Shown: positions 1-8,525 of the stretch, piece after piece
How positions within the stretch are numbered: position 1 is the stretch's first letter
Layout of the letters: each line of letters starts with the position of its first letter
NCBI GenBank assembly: GCA_030388725.1
Contig: CP128857.1
Location: 3,596,001 to 3,660,000 of the forward strand
Reading direction: 5' to 3'
Origin: Prodigiosinella aquatilis
GTDB lineage: Bacteria; Pseudomonadota; Gammaproteobacteria; Enterobacterales; Enterobacteriaceae
Length of the DNA: 64,000 bases
Notes under the pieces: model-generated
Seen by the model: only the letters and a program-made list of their open reading frames with translations
What the model was told of the DNA's origin: nothing
Databases searched by the model: none
Translations under genes and position numbers: made by a program

Positions 1-1
1 T

Positions 2-1471
2 TTAGACATGGCGGGTAAAAAAACCGATCTGATTATTTCAGCCACATTGTTTGAACGTATTACCGGCATGGCTATGAAAGCCCGGCCAGCCAGAGTGGGC
101 AATTTCGCGCAGAATATTCATGAATTTCAGTTTCTGCGGGACTTTCTTTCTTCTCTCACCTTAACTACCCTGATTGATTTCCCGTTCACTTTATTATTGC
201 TGCTCGTGATTGGCATCATCGGTGGCCCACTGGTCTGGGTACCTTTACTGGCTTTCCCTGTTGCACTGTTGTTCAGTTGGGCGCTACAAAAACCGTTATC
301 GGAAACGATTGAAAAAACAATGCAGCTCGCCAGCGAACGTCAGGCGACCTTAATAGAAACACTGGGCGGGCTGGATGCCATTAAAGTCAATAATGCAGAG
401 AGTGAACAGCAATACCACTGGGAACAAACCATTGGTACCCTTACCCGGCTGGAAATGCGGGCCAAAGCGCTCTCCTCATTGGCCGTAAACCTGACACAAT
501 GGTTCCAGCAATTTTCCGGCGTGGTGCTGATCGTTTTTGGTGTTTATCTCCTGATTAATGGAAAACTCAGCATGGGGGCGCTGATTGCCAGCTATATGCT
601 GAATAGCCGGGCTCTCATGCCGTTGGGACAATTATCCGGGCTGGTAACCCGTTATCAGCAAGCCAAACTCACCATGGCGACGACCGAACAGATGATGCAA
701 TTACCGCAGGAACGCAGCGATAAAGAGCGTCCACTCAAGCGTGAAAGCATTTCTGGCGGCATTGAATTTCGCAATGTAACGTTCCATTATCCTGAGCAAA
801 AAAACCATTCCCTTCAGGAAATTAATCTCTCCATCACTCCGGGTGAAAAGGTCGGTATTATCGGGCGCAGCGGTTCTGGTAAAAGCTCCCTGGAAAAGCT
901 GGTCGTCAATCTTTACCAGCCCACATCCGGCAATTTACTAATTGATGGTGTTGATATCCGCCAACTCGACGTAAGCGATTTGCGTCATAACATTGGCTAT
1001 GTTCCGCAGGATGTCCAACTGCTCAGTGGTTCTCTGCGTGATAATCTACTCTCCGGTGCCCGATATGTTGAGGATGAAGCAATGCTGCGCGCCGCCGAAA
1101 TTGCTGGCGTAAATGAATTTGCCCGCCTTCATCCCGACGGTTACAACCTGCAAGTGGGTGAAAGAGGGCTGCAGTTATCTGGTGGTCAACGTCAAGCTGT
1201 AGCCATCGCCCGATCCCTATTGTTGGATCCACCTATCCTGGTTCTGGATGAACCCACCAGCTCAATGGATAACAGCAGTGAAGATAGGCTCAAACATGCA
1301 TTACTCCCCGAACTATCGAATAAAACGTTGTTACTGGTCACTCACCGCGTATCAATGCTGGGTTTGGTCGATCGACTGGTGATCATCGACAAAGGACGCA
1401 TCATTGCCGACGGTCCAAAGGCTATTGTGATGGATGCACTAAAAAAAGGGCAAATCAATGCACCTCGTTAA
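2..1471 (+). CDS. Type I secretion ABC exporter, LapB-like (5' end outside window)
   Basis: This is the inner-membrane exporter of a type I secretion system. It uses ATP to push a large unfolded substrate, most likely a repeat-rich adhesin, through a fusion protein and a TolC-like outer-membrane channel. The reading frame is open from base 2, so an N-terminal part (family members are about 700 residues, often with a C39-peptidase-like domain) lies outside the window. What is visible is most of the transmembrane domain with hydrophobic segments, then a complete ATPase domain: Walker A GRSGSGKSS, signature LSGGQRQ, Walker B ILVLDEPTS and the switch histidine in THR. It overlaps the next gene by 14 bases, so the two are translated together. 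The LapB assignment is by overall type; the substrate gene is not in the window. Confidence 0.9.
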   Translation, partial: LDMAGKKTDLIISATLFERITGMAMKARPARVGNFAQNIHEFQFLRDFLSSLTLTTLIDFPFTLLLLLVIGIIGGPLVWVPLLAFPVALLFSWALQKPLSETIEKTMQLASERQATLIETLGGLDAIKVNNAESEQQYHWEQTIGTLTRLEMRAKALSSLAVNLTQWFQQFSGVVLIVFGVYLLINGKLSMGALIASYMLNSRALMPLGQLSGLVTRYQQAKLTMATTEQMMQLPQERSDKERPLKRESISGGIEFRNVTFHYPEQKNHSLQEINLSITPGEKVGIIGRSGSGKSSLEKLVVNLYQPTSGNLLIDGVDIRQLDVSDLRHNIGYVPQDVQLLSGSLRDNLLSGARYVEDEAMLRAAEIAGVNEFARLHPDGYNLQVGERGLQLSGGQRQAVAIARSLLLDPPILVLDEPTSSMDNSSEDRLKHALLPELSNKTLLLVTHRVSMLGLVDRLVIIDKGRIIADGPKAIVMDALKKGQINAPR

Positions 1472-2819
1472 AAACGCCAAACGCCTTTTAGCCTATTTTT
1501 TTGCGCATAATGAAGAAGAAGAGCAAATCATGCCGGAAGTTAGTCGGGCCATGATAGAAGACGCACCTCGGATTATCCGCTTATCACTATGGGCGATTCT
1601 GGCCTTCTTTATCTTTTTCTTTCTTTGGGCAGCATTGGCCAATATTGATGAAGTCACTCGGGGCGAAGGTAAAGCGGTCCCCTCTTCCCGATTGCAGAAA
1701 ATACAGAACCTCGAAGGTGGTATTGTCAGCAAGATGTTTATTCATGAGGGGCAAATCGTCAGCAAGGGAGAACCGCTGTTACAACTTGACGCTACCCGTT
1801 TTGCTTCCAACGTAGGTGAAACCGAAGCCGACAGACTGACTCTTGTGGCCCGGATTGCACGTTTAAATGCGGAAATTAATAATCAAGAGCTTAATCTGCC
1901 AAAGGATGTTATCCAACATGCCCCTGAAGTTGCCAGAGGTGAACAAAATCTCTATAACAGCCGACGTAAACAGTTCCACAATGAAATATCCGGCCTGAAA
2001 GAGCAACAGATTCAACGCCAGCAAGAACTGCGCGATTTTATCGCCAAGCAGGAACAGTTCCGTGACAGCCTCAAGCTACTGCAACAGGAAATCAAGATGT
2101 CGGAACCCCTGATTGCCGAAGGTGCGATTTCAAAAGTAGAAGTGTTACGCCTGCGCCGTTCAGAAGTAGAAACCCTTGGTCAACTTAACTCTGTAACACT
2201 TTCCATTCCACGGGCAGAAGCCGCATTCAAAGAGGTGAACAATAAAATCGAGGAAGCTCAAGGTCGCTATATAAGTGATGCGTTATCACAACTAAATGAA
2301 GCGCAGACTAATCTCAACAAGATTACAGCTACTGGTAAGGCACTTGAAGATCGGGTTAATCGCACACTGGTGGTTTCACCAGTGAAAGGTATTGTGCAGC
2401 AGATATTAGTTAATACGATTGGTGGTGTTATTCAACCAGGCAGCGATCTGGTCGAAATTGTTCCTTTGGATGACAAGCTGCTGATTGAAGCTCGAATCCG
2501 TCCTCGGGATATCGCTTTTTTGCACCCAGGCCAGAATGCAGTCATTAAATTTACGGCTTATGACTATACGATTTACGGCGGACTCAAAGGACATCTGGAG
2601 CAGATAAGCCCGGACACCGTGACGGATAAAGATGGAAACAGCTTTTATATCATTCGGTTGCGAACTGATAAAAATTATTTGGGCACAGCAAAAAAGCCCT
2701 TGTTAATTATTCCAGGCATGGTTGCTACAGTAGATATAATGACGGGGAAGAAAACGATACTCAGCTACCTTTTAAAACCTATTCTGCGAGCCAGAGCAGA
2801 GGCATTACGGGAAAGATAA
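1458..2819 (+). CDS. HlyD-family membrane fusion protein of type I secretion, LapC-like
   Basis: This is the periplasmic adaptor linking the ABC exporter to the outer-membrane channel. It has 453 residues: a short cytoplasmic start, one transmembrane helix at about residues 39-62, a lipoyl-like half motif (LEGGIVSKMFIHEGQIV), a long Gln/Glu/Arg-rich coiled-coil hairpin at about 95-290, and a beta-barrel C-terminal region. The start ATG lies inside the end of the exporter gene with AGGG ahead of it. The pair is a standard T1SS unit of the adhesin-exporting class. The gene converges on the diguanylate cyclase and is followed by a hairpin terminator. Confidence 0.92.
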   Translation: MHLVKNAKRLLAYFFAHNEEEEQIMPEVSRAMIEDAPRIIRLSLWAILAFFIFFFLWAALANIDEVTRGEGKAVPSSRLQKIQNLEGGIVSKMFIHEGQIVSKGEPLLQLDATRFASNVGETEADRLTLVARIARLNAEINNQELNLPKDVIQHAPEVARGEQNLYNSRRKQFHNEISGLKEQQIQRQQELRDFIAKQEQFRDSLKLLQQEIKMSEPLIAEGAISKVEVLRLRRSEVETLGQLNSVTLSIPRAEAAFKEVNNKIEEAQGRYISDALSQLNEAQTNLNKITATGKALEDRVNRTLVVSPVKGIVQQILVNTIGGVIQPGSDLVEIVPLDDKLLIEARIRPRDIAFLHPGQNAVIKFTAYDYTIYGGLKGHLEQISPDTVTDKDGNSFYIIRLRTDKNYLGTAKKPLLIIPGMVATVDIMTGKKTILSYLLKPILRARAEALRER

Positions 2820-2858
2820 CCGTTGAAATAATCAATAGCGTTACAACATGAAAGATAA

Positions 2859-2886
2859 AAACACCCTTATTTATTGATGGGTGTTT
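2859..2886. terminator. Bidirectional hairpin between adaptor gene and diguanylate cyclase gene
   Basis: The arms AAACACCC (2859-2866) and GGGTGTTT (2879-2886) pair perfectly over 8 bp around a 12-base AT-rich loop, with A- and T-rich flanks on both sides. The right arm lies inside the last codons of the minus-strand cyclase gene, so its 3' end doubles as terminator. Confidence 0.7.
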
Positions 2887-4388
2887 AAATCGTGATAAAT
2901 CTGCGTTTGGCTACGGCCCAATGCTTTGGCTTGATACATGGCCGCATCGGCATTAATTGCCAGTGTTAATGAATCGGTACCGTGTTCCGGATAAAGCGCA
3001 ATGCCGATGCTGCAGGATATATCGAGCTTTTTCCCCCCAATCTCAAAAGTTTCATTCAGCGCGTTGTGAATTTTATCAGCAACATAAAGTGTATTGGCGA
3101 TTTCCTTAATTCCTTCCAGTAAAATAATGAATTCATCACCACTGCGACGATATACCGTATCTGTATCCCGGACGGCCGCACGCATACGGGAAGCGGCTTC
3201 TTTTAAGAGTAAATCACCAACAGCATGGCCGAAGGTATCATTGATTTGTTTAAATTTATCCAGATCAAGAAACATCAAAGCTATCTTTCTGCCTGTTTGC
3301 TTGGATAATTGAATAGCCTGCTCCATCTGCTCGGCAAATGTCAGGCCATTTGCCAAAGATGTCAGGGAATCATAATGAGCCAATTGACGATAATGCTCTT
3401 CGCTACGGCGCAGCATATCAATTGCCCGATATCGCTCGATCGCTACCGACACCAATTGAGCTGATTTTTCGATAGAAGTAATTTCATCTTCGGTCGGAGA
3501 ATATACTTTACGGTGATAAATACTAAGGACACCTAATATTTCCTTATTTTGCCCAAAAATAGGCTCTGACCAACATGAACGCAAACCCGCATACAATGCC
3601 AGACCTTTATAAAGAGACCAGTGTGGATGTGTAGAGATATCATCTGCAATTACTCGATTACCAGCATAAGCTGCTGTACCAAATGATGCAGCACCATCTG
3701 CTATCTTCACATTATGAATAGCATTTTTATAAAAACCCGGTAGGCTAGGTGCAGAACCTAGCGTCAAACATTTCTTTTCCTTATCAACCAGTAAAATAGA
3801 GCAAACAATTCGGCCTGGATTTTTTTCTTCAATACTAAATACAATGGCATCGAGAATGTCTTTCAGCGGTGCCCCACTGGATAATAGTTCCAACGCGCGA
3901 TTATAAGAATTGTCATGATGCTCTTGTGTTTTCCTTTCCGTAATATCCATTTTCACACTAACATACTGAATAGAGTTGCTAGCCTTATTATATATCTTAA
4001 CTATGCTGGATTTTTCCCAATATAACTGCCCATTCTTTTTACGGTTAATAAATTCGCCATTCCATATATTCCCTCGACTCATAGTAGCCCAGAGATCTTC
4101 ATAAACACTGGCGTTCGTCATGCCGGAACTCAGCATTCTCGGATTATTGCCAAGCACTTCCTCGGCATCATATCCTGACATGGTAATAAACTGTCGATTC
4201 ACATAGATAATTTCACAATTCTCATCTGCAATCATAATTGATGCAGGACTATATTCCGTAGCGAAAAAAACCATATTGAGAAAGTCTTGTTTTTTTTGCT
4301 CTATACTGACTTTCTGCTGATATTTCCTGTTCCTAGCGGAAGAAACCCCTAAAAGAACGACTAACAGAGTTATTATAATTTCATACAC
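2871..4388 (-). CDS. Membrane-anchored PAS-GAF diguanylate cyclase with SGDEF active site
   Basis: This is a predicted cyclic-di-GMP synthase of 505 residues. It has one N-terminal membrane helix (residues 2-17), a PAS/PAC domain (about 38-155), a GAF domain (about 165-320) and a C-terminal GGDEF domain. The active-site loop reads S416-G-D-E-F instead of GGDEF. The inhibitory I-site RDTD (407-410) stands at the correct five-residue distance, so the domain looks functional rather than degenerate. The start is GTG with GAGGAGAG seven bases upstream. I recall a Pectobacterium atrosepticum adhesin locus controlled by a non-canonical SGDEF cyclase; this arrangement (secretion genes, SGDEF cyclase, EAL gene) looks the same. 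Likely role: raising c-di-GMP to promote adhesin production or retention. Confidence 0.9.
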   Translation of the reverse strand: MYEIIITLLVVLLGVSSARNRKYQQKVSIEQKKQDFLNMVFFATEYSPASIMIADENCEIIYVNRQFITMSGYDAEEVLGNNPRMLSSGMTNASVYEDLWATMSRGNIWNGEFINRKKNGQLYWEKSSIVKIYNKASNSIQYVSVKMDITERKTQEHHDNSYNRALELLSSGAPLKDILDAIVFSIEEKNPGRIVCSILLVDKEKKCLTLGSAPSLPGFYKNAIHNVKIADGAASFGTAAYAGNRVIADDISTHPHWSLYKGLALYAGLRSCWSEPIFGQNKEILGVLSIYHRKVYSPTEDEITSIEKSAQLVSVAIERYRAIDMLRRSEEHYRQLAHYDSLTSLANGLTFAEQMEQAIQLSKQTGRKIALMFLDLDKFKQINDTFGHAVGDLLLKEAASRMRAAVRDTDTVYRRSGDEFIILLEGIKEIANTLYVADKIHNALNETFEIGGKKLDISCSIGIALYPEHGTDSLTLAINADAAMYQAKALGRSQTQIYHDLNTHQ

Positions 4389-5161
4389 AATAATACTCTC
4401 CTCAGGCCCATGTGGTCCTGATCGTACAAATCACATCACTGAAAACGGAAAATCTCGGTAATAACATCCCCTTGCTTGAGTTTTCAGGGCTGGTGCATTT
4501 CCGGAGAGTAGATTGAATGAAAGAAAAACCTATCCGGTCTGCAGGATAGTTCAGAAACATAGAAACACCAGCATAACGCCTCCATATATCGTTGTGTGAG
4601 AATAAGATAATAAAATCAATAGGGTTAGCTTATTTACTATATGAGTAGTTAGTTTGGTTATAAGTCTGTCTACTATTTTAAACAATGCCTTACGTACTTT
4701 GTGTGTGTTGTATTTTGACCACCAAATTTTCGTAAGCAAATCAATTATACCAATAAGCAGTACCGTTTTAATCAAAAAAATCTATCACTAAGTGATTTTT
4801 GATCGTTGTAATCAAATGATTTTCTTTTTTGTCTTTTATAATCAGCTAATTATAAACAAATAATTACAGTTAATCGCTTAATATTGAGATATTTTGCTGA
4901 TAAGATGTCAAAATATATCTTAATTTGCAAATATCATTATTTTTGGTATAAAATACTGAAAAAATAAAACAAACAATATTTAAATCCAAAAAAATCGATA
5001 TTACACTAATTTAGCGTACTTACTAGATTATCATCTGATTGTTATCCAAATGAAGTTTTGTACTTTTGCCCTTGTAGCATAAGCACAAACAGGCATAAAA
5101 GCATACCAGATGCGAAATAGAGAGAGAAATTGCAGGGATGCAGGAAGTTTGAGAGAGATGT
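4389..5161. other. 773-bp AT-rich intergenic region upstream of the cyclase gene
   Basis: No credible gene is present; short open frames here lack ribosome sites and protein-like composition. The stretch is strongly AT-rich, far more than its neighbours. It holds an inverted repeat ATCACT-A-AGTGAT at 4784-4796 followed by TTTTT, which could be a terminator or operator. It must carry the promoter of the diguanylate cyclase gene, but I cannot pick a -35/-10 pair with confidence. A nucleoid-silencing (H-NS) target is possible from composition alone. Confidence 0.5.
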
Positions 5162-5953
5162 CTACAGCTCCAGTTGTAGACTATCGAAATGATCAAACGA
5201 TTGAGGCCGGGCAAGATAATACCCTTGAGCTGCGGTCGCATTGGATTGTTTTACTACTGTCCATTCATCTTTAGTCTCTACACCTTCGATCACAACATAA
5301 TTACAGTAACGACTTATCAAGGTGACAAGCAGAGGAAAAAGCTGTCTGCCCTCTTCCGTTTGTAACAGTATGACAAACAGTTCACGGGCTATCTTGATGC
5401 AATCGTATTTAGTCAGCACCAGAGATGAAAAATTGGCAACACCACAGCCAAAATCATCAAGCCATAATCTTCGAGCTTCGGGCAAATTGACCAATGTATC
5501 TTTAGAAAGACCTTCCAGACTTTCAACTAATTCAAGGCGTAACCATGGCATTGATGTAATTAGTTTTTTTGCCTTTCGACTTTTCTGCAAAGCCAATAAT
5601 GTCAGGCCATCAATATTAACAGAAGCCAACAGATCATCCTGTATAAACCGCTGATTCCATTGATTTAATAGTTGCAACTGTTCAATGACAACCTGCAACC
5701 GTTTTTCAACATCAAGAGTCTTAAAATAAGCTTCGGGAGAAATAACCTGTTGTGGCGTAGACGGATAAAAAACGGCGGTAAGTAATTCAATCCCCATCAA
5801 CCTTCCAGAAGTTCGGTAAATCGGTTGAAAAGTATACTGTCTTTCACAGCAACGCCAACAATCAGTATCGACCAAATTTTCCTCCCCAACATTAGAGAAA
5901 GATAAGCCTACCTGCTCAACATGACTTTTTTGCCGCACTATGTACTCCGCCAT
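5162..5953 (-). CDS. pdeH: EAL-domain cyclic-di-GMP phosphodiesterase PdeH (YhjH)
   Basis: This enzyme hydrolyses cyclic-di-GMP to pGpG and so favours swimming over adhesion. The 263-residue protein is a stand-alone EAL domain after a short N-terminus and matches E. coli PdeH along its length, including QPIYRTSGRLMGIELLTAV. The signature glutamate is E56 in the ELL form also found in active E. coli PdeH. Metal and substrate residues are visible: N113, E141, D166-D167 in DDFG, K187 and the EGVE motif at 223-226. It ends 773 bp upstream of the SGDEF cyclase gene on the same strand. A sigma-28 promoter lies directly upstream, so expression should follow flagellar gene expression. Confidence 0.93.
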   Translation of the reverse strand: MAEYIVRQKSHVEQVGLSFSNVGEENLVDTDCWRCCERQYTFQPIYRTSGRLMGIELLTAVFYPSTPQQVISPEAYFKTLDVEKRLQVVIEQLQLLNQWNQRFIQDDLLASVNIDGLTLLALQKSRKAKKLITSMPWLRLELVESLEGLSKDTLVNLPEARRLWLDDFGCGVANFSSLVLTKYDCIKIARELFVILLQTEEGRQLFPLLVTLISRYCNYVVIEGVETKDEWTVVKQSNATAAQGYYLARPQSFDHFDSLQLEL

Positions 5954-6000
5954 TAGACATACGTTTTAACTATAAAAAGAGACTATATAAATATATAAAG

Positions 6001-6027
6001 TTATCGACCCTATTCTGAAAAACTTGA
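6001..6027 (-). promoter_or_regulatory. Flagellar (sigma-28/FliA) promoter of pdeH
   Basis: On the minus strand the sequence is TCAAGTTT, 11 bases, GTCGATAA. The FliA consensus is TAAAGTTT-N11-GCCGATAA, so each half has one mismatch and the spacing is exact. It sits 48 bp upstream of the pdeH start. In E. coli pdeH is a class 3 flagellar gene, which supports the reading. Confidence 0.85.
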
Positions 6028-6045
6028 TTCAGGATACAGCCATAA

Positions 6046-6061
6046 TGTGATTTACATTACA
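6046..6061. promoter_or_regulatory. Possible CRP site between pdeH and yfhL
   Basis: TGTGA-TTTACA-TTACA matches the CRP half-site spacing TGTGA-N6-TCACA with one mismatch. It lies about 19 bp upstream of the pdeH sigma-28 -35 element and about 245 bp from yfhL. Nothing else in the 353-bp pdeH-yfhL gap is recognisable. Confidence 0.35.
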
Positions 6062-6306
6062 TTGATAACATGACGGACACATTGCATGTAAAACAATTAG
6101 TTAACCATATCAAACGGCTATACACAAGCATGTGTTATACATCGAATCATAGTAACAATTCAGAATAATGCATATATTAGTTGCGCAAATAATGACTACT
6201 TTCCTCCGTTGACCGACCACTACTCATTCCGTAAACAAAGTTCAACGTGTGCAGTCCGGTTCAGGCAGAGTATAATCTGCGCCCAGATCGAAGAAAGGGA
6301 AAAAAG

Positions 6307-6567
6307 ATGGCTTTACTGATTACCAAGAAATGTATCAATTGTGATATGTGTGAACCAGAGTGCCCTAATCAAGCTATTTCTATGGGGGTAGATATTTATG
6401 AAATCGCAGCTGAACGCTGTACGGAATGCATAGGCCACTATGAAACACCGACCTGTCAAACAGTATGCCCCATCGATAATACCATCCTTAAAGATCCGGC
6501 TAATCAGGAAAGTAACGAGCAACTCTGGGAAAAATTTGTACAGTTACATCACGCAGATAAAATATAG
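6307..6567 (+). CDS. yfhL: YfhL family 2[4Fe-4S] ferredoxin
   Basis: A small electron carrier of 86 residues. Two cysteine clusters are visible: C9-x2-C-x2-C-x3-C near the N-terminus, and a second cluster with the extended CxxC-x8-CxxxC pattern, typical of the YfhL/Allochromatium-type ferredoxins with two 4Fe-4S centres. The start at 6307 gives the family N-terminus MALLITKKC and has a purine-rich AAGGG ahead; an in-frame GTG 60 bases upstream would add a non-conserved tail. It converges on acpS with a 16-base gap, the same neighbourhood as in E. coli. Confidence 0.93.
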   Translation: MALLITKKCINCDMCEPECPNQAISMGVDIYEIAAERCTECIGHYETPTCQTVCPIDNTILKDPANQESNEQLWEKFVQLHHADKI

Positions 6568-6583
6568 AATGGCAATCCGTCAG

Positions 6584-6964
6584 TCAGTCTTCAATAATTA
6601 CCGTAGCGCATGCATAGTGGCGCTCATCCGCCAATGAAACGTGAACCTGCTTAATCCCCATTTGTATCGCCAGGCCTGCGGCCCGATCACGAAAGCGCAA
6701 CCCAGGTTTCCCCAATGAATCATTAAAAACTTCAAACTGGGCGAATGCCAACCCATTACGAATTCCTGTACCGAATGCTTTCGCCGCTGCTTCTTTTACA
6801 GCAAAGCGTTTAGCCAGAAATCTGGCTGGATGATAATGTGTCTTATAATTACTCAACTCTTCCGCACTAAGAATACGCAGGGCAAGACGGTCACCTGAAC
6901 GGGCAATTACCGCCTCTATGCGCGAAATTTCAACAATATCCGTCCCCAGTCCCAGAATAGCCAT
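6584..6964 (-). CDS. acpS: Holo-[acyl-carrier-protein] synthase
   Basis: Transfers the 4'-phosphopantetheine arm of coenzyme A to a serine of acyl carrier protein, activating fatty acid synthesis. It has 126 residues, the usual AcpS length. The magnesium-binding aspartate is in the N-terminal motif GTDIVEI (D9), and the second signature is RFAVKEAAAKAFGTG. It overlaps the end of pdxJ by one base and so is the last gene of a pdxJ-acpS pair downstream of the era-recO genes, as in E. coli. Confidence 0.97.
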   Translation of the reverse strand: MAILGLGTDIVEISRIEAVIARSGDRLALRILSAEELSNYKTHYHPARFLAKRFAVKEAAAKAFGTGIRNGLAFAQFEVFNDSLGKPGLRFRDRAAGLAIQMGIKQVHVSLADERHYACATVIIED

Positions 6965-7695
6965 TAACGACGGGCTTCCCGCATCAGGGTCTTCATTTCC
7001 ACCACAGCAGCGGACAAACCATTCATCACTGCACGGCCAATAATTGAATGACCAATATTCAGCTCATGTATTTCGGGCAGTGCGGCGATAGGCTGCACAT
7101 TATGGTAAGTCAGACCATGGCCAGCATTCACTTTTAATCCTTTACTGGCAGCGTAAGTAGCCGCTTCGCGGATCCTTGCAAATTCACGCTGACGTATTGC
7201 GTCCTCTTCGGCATCCGCATAGGCACCAGTGTGAATTTCAATGTAAGGTGCACCACAGGCAACTGCTGCATCGATCTGCATATGATCAGCATCGATAAAC
7301 AAAGAAACCAAGATACCAGCGGAGCTCAGTCTGGCTACCGCATCAACCATTTTTTCCTGCTGACCAGCCACATCTAAACCACCTTCAGTTGTCACTTCCT
7401 GACGTTTTTCCGGCACCAGGCAACAAAAATGAGGTTTCAGCTCACAAGCGATAGTCAGCATTTCTTCTGTAACAGCCATTTCAAGATTCATCCGGGTCTG
7501 GATAGTCTGCCGCAAAATATGAACATCACGATCCAATATATGACGACGATCCTCCCGCAGGTGAACAGTAATACCATCGGCACCAGCCTGCTCTGCCATA
7601 AAAGCGGCTTGAACCGGATCGGGGTAAGGCGTTCCCCGGGCATTACGTAACGTGGCAATATGATCGATATTTACGCCCAACAACAACTCAGCCAT
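6964..7695 (-). CDS. pdxJ: Pyridoxine 5'-phosphate synthase
   Basis: Condenses 1-deoxyxylulose 5-phosphate with 3-amino-2-oxopropyl phosphate in the last ring-forming step of vitamin B6 synthesis. The protein is 243 residues and full length. The N-terminal motif GVNIDHIATLRNARGT is the family signature, and the C-terminal phosphate-binding segment ELNIGHSIIGRAV is present. It is coupled to acpS through a one-base overlap and follows recO by about 70 bp on the same strand. Confidence 0.97.
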   Translation of the reverse strand: MAELLLGVNIDHIATLRNARGTPYPDPVQAAFMAEQAGADGITVHLREDRRHILDRDVHILRQTIQTRMNLEMAVTEEMLTIACELKPHFCCLVPEKRQEVTTEGGLDVAGQQEKMVDAVARLSSAGILVSLFIDADHMQIDAAVACGAPYIEIHTGAYADAEEDAIRQREFARIREAATYAASKGLKVNAGHGLTYHNVQPIAALPEIHELNIGHSIIGRAVMNGLSAAVVEMKTLMREARR

Positions 7696-7767
7696 GATTT
7701 ATCCTTGAAAAATAGTACATAACAGAAAGCAGAGTTTACACCTATGTTGCACACCAAGAATACCTGT

Positions 7768-8514
7768 TCACTTTTGCTCGTCCTCACCGCCATGTACAGG
7801 AGGTGTAGAAGACCTGGGAATAAACTGGCGAAACAGTTCCCGGCTTTTTAGCGGCTTAGCACCTAAATAGGGTTTTAGCGCCATACGAGTAAAACGCTTT
7901 GCCGCACGCAACGTCGCTATATCAGGAAATTCCCTTGCAGCCAGTGCCTGTAATTCTCTGCCGGTAAAGCTAGCGTTATCGATAATCAGGCTGGCAATAA
8001 ACCCTTTTTCCTCGCGATAACGATAGGTCATTGATTCTGCCACAAACTCGCCACTTCCTGCACAATGCAGGAAATCGACACCATATCCCAGACTTTCTAA
8101 TAGCGCTAATTCAAAACGACGAAGTGCAGGTTCGGGAGACCCCGCTAATGAGGCCAATTGTTGCAGACAGTGAAGGTAATCGAAGAAAAGCGATGAATAA
8201 TTAGTTTCATGCTCTAAAACACGGGATAGTAATTCATTAACGTATAACCCGCTGTACAACATGCTGCCAGTCAAGGGTAATCCCAGCGAAACGGGTTCGG
8301 CGCTTTGCAGCGTTTTCACTTCCCCCTTCCCACTCCAACGGGCCAATAAAGGAGTGAAAGGCTGAAGACAGCCTTTCAGATTTGAACGTCGAGCGCGAGC
8401 GCCTTTGGCCAACACCCGGACTCGACCATCATGTTCAGCAAACAGGTCCAGCAACAAACTGGTTTCACTATAAGGTCGCCCATGCAAGACAAATGCGCGC
8501 TGCCAGCCCTCCAT
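7768..8514 (-). CDS. recO: DNA repair protein RecO
   Basis: Recombination mediator of the RecFOR pathway that helps load RecA on SSB-coated gapped DNA. It has 248 residues: an N-terminal OB-fold (about 1-80, MEGWQRAFVLHGRPYSETS) followed by a helical domain. The ATG at 8512-8514 is chosen because it matches the family N-terminus; a TTG two codons upstream is less likely. It lies 11 bases downstream of era, so era and recO are cotranscribed. The last residues (SSTPPVHGGEDEQK) are variable in the family. Confidence 0.96.
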   Translation of the reverse strand: MEGWQRAFVLHGRPYSETSLLLDLFAEHDGRVRVLAKGARARRSNLKGCLQPFTPLLARWSGKGEVKTLQSAEPVSLGLPLTGSMLYSGLYVNELLSRVLEHETNYSSLFFDYLHCLQQLASLAGSPEPALRRFELALLESLGYGVDFLHCAGSGEFVAESMTYRYREEKGFIASLIIDNASFTGRELQALAAREFPDIATLRAAKRFTRMALKPYLGAKPLKSRELFRQFIPRSSTPPVHGGEDEQK

Positions 8515-8525
8515 AGGCAAGGCCC

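Noticed and set aside
4551..4775. 74-codon open frame in the AT-rich gap
   Set aside because: Low-complexity AT-driven composition, no ribosome site, no recognisable family.
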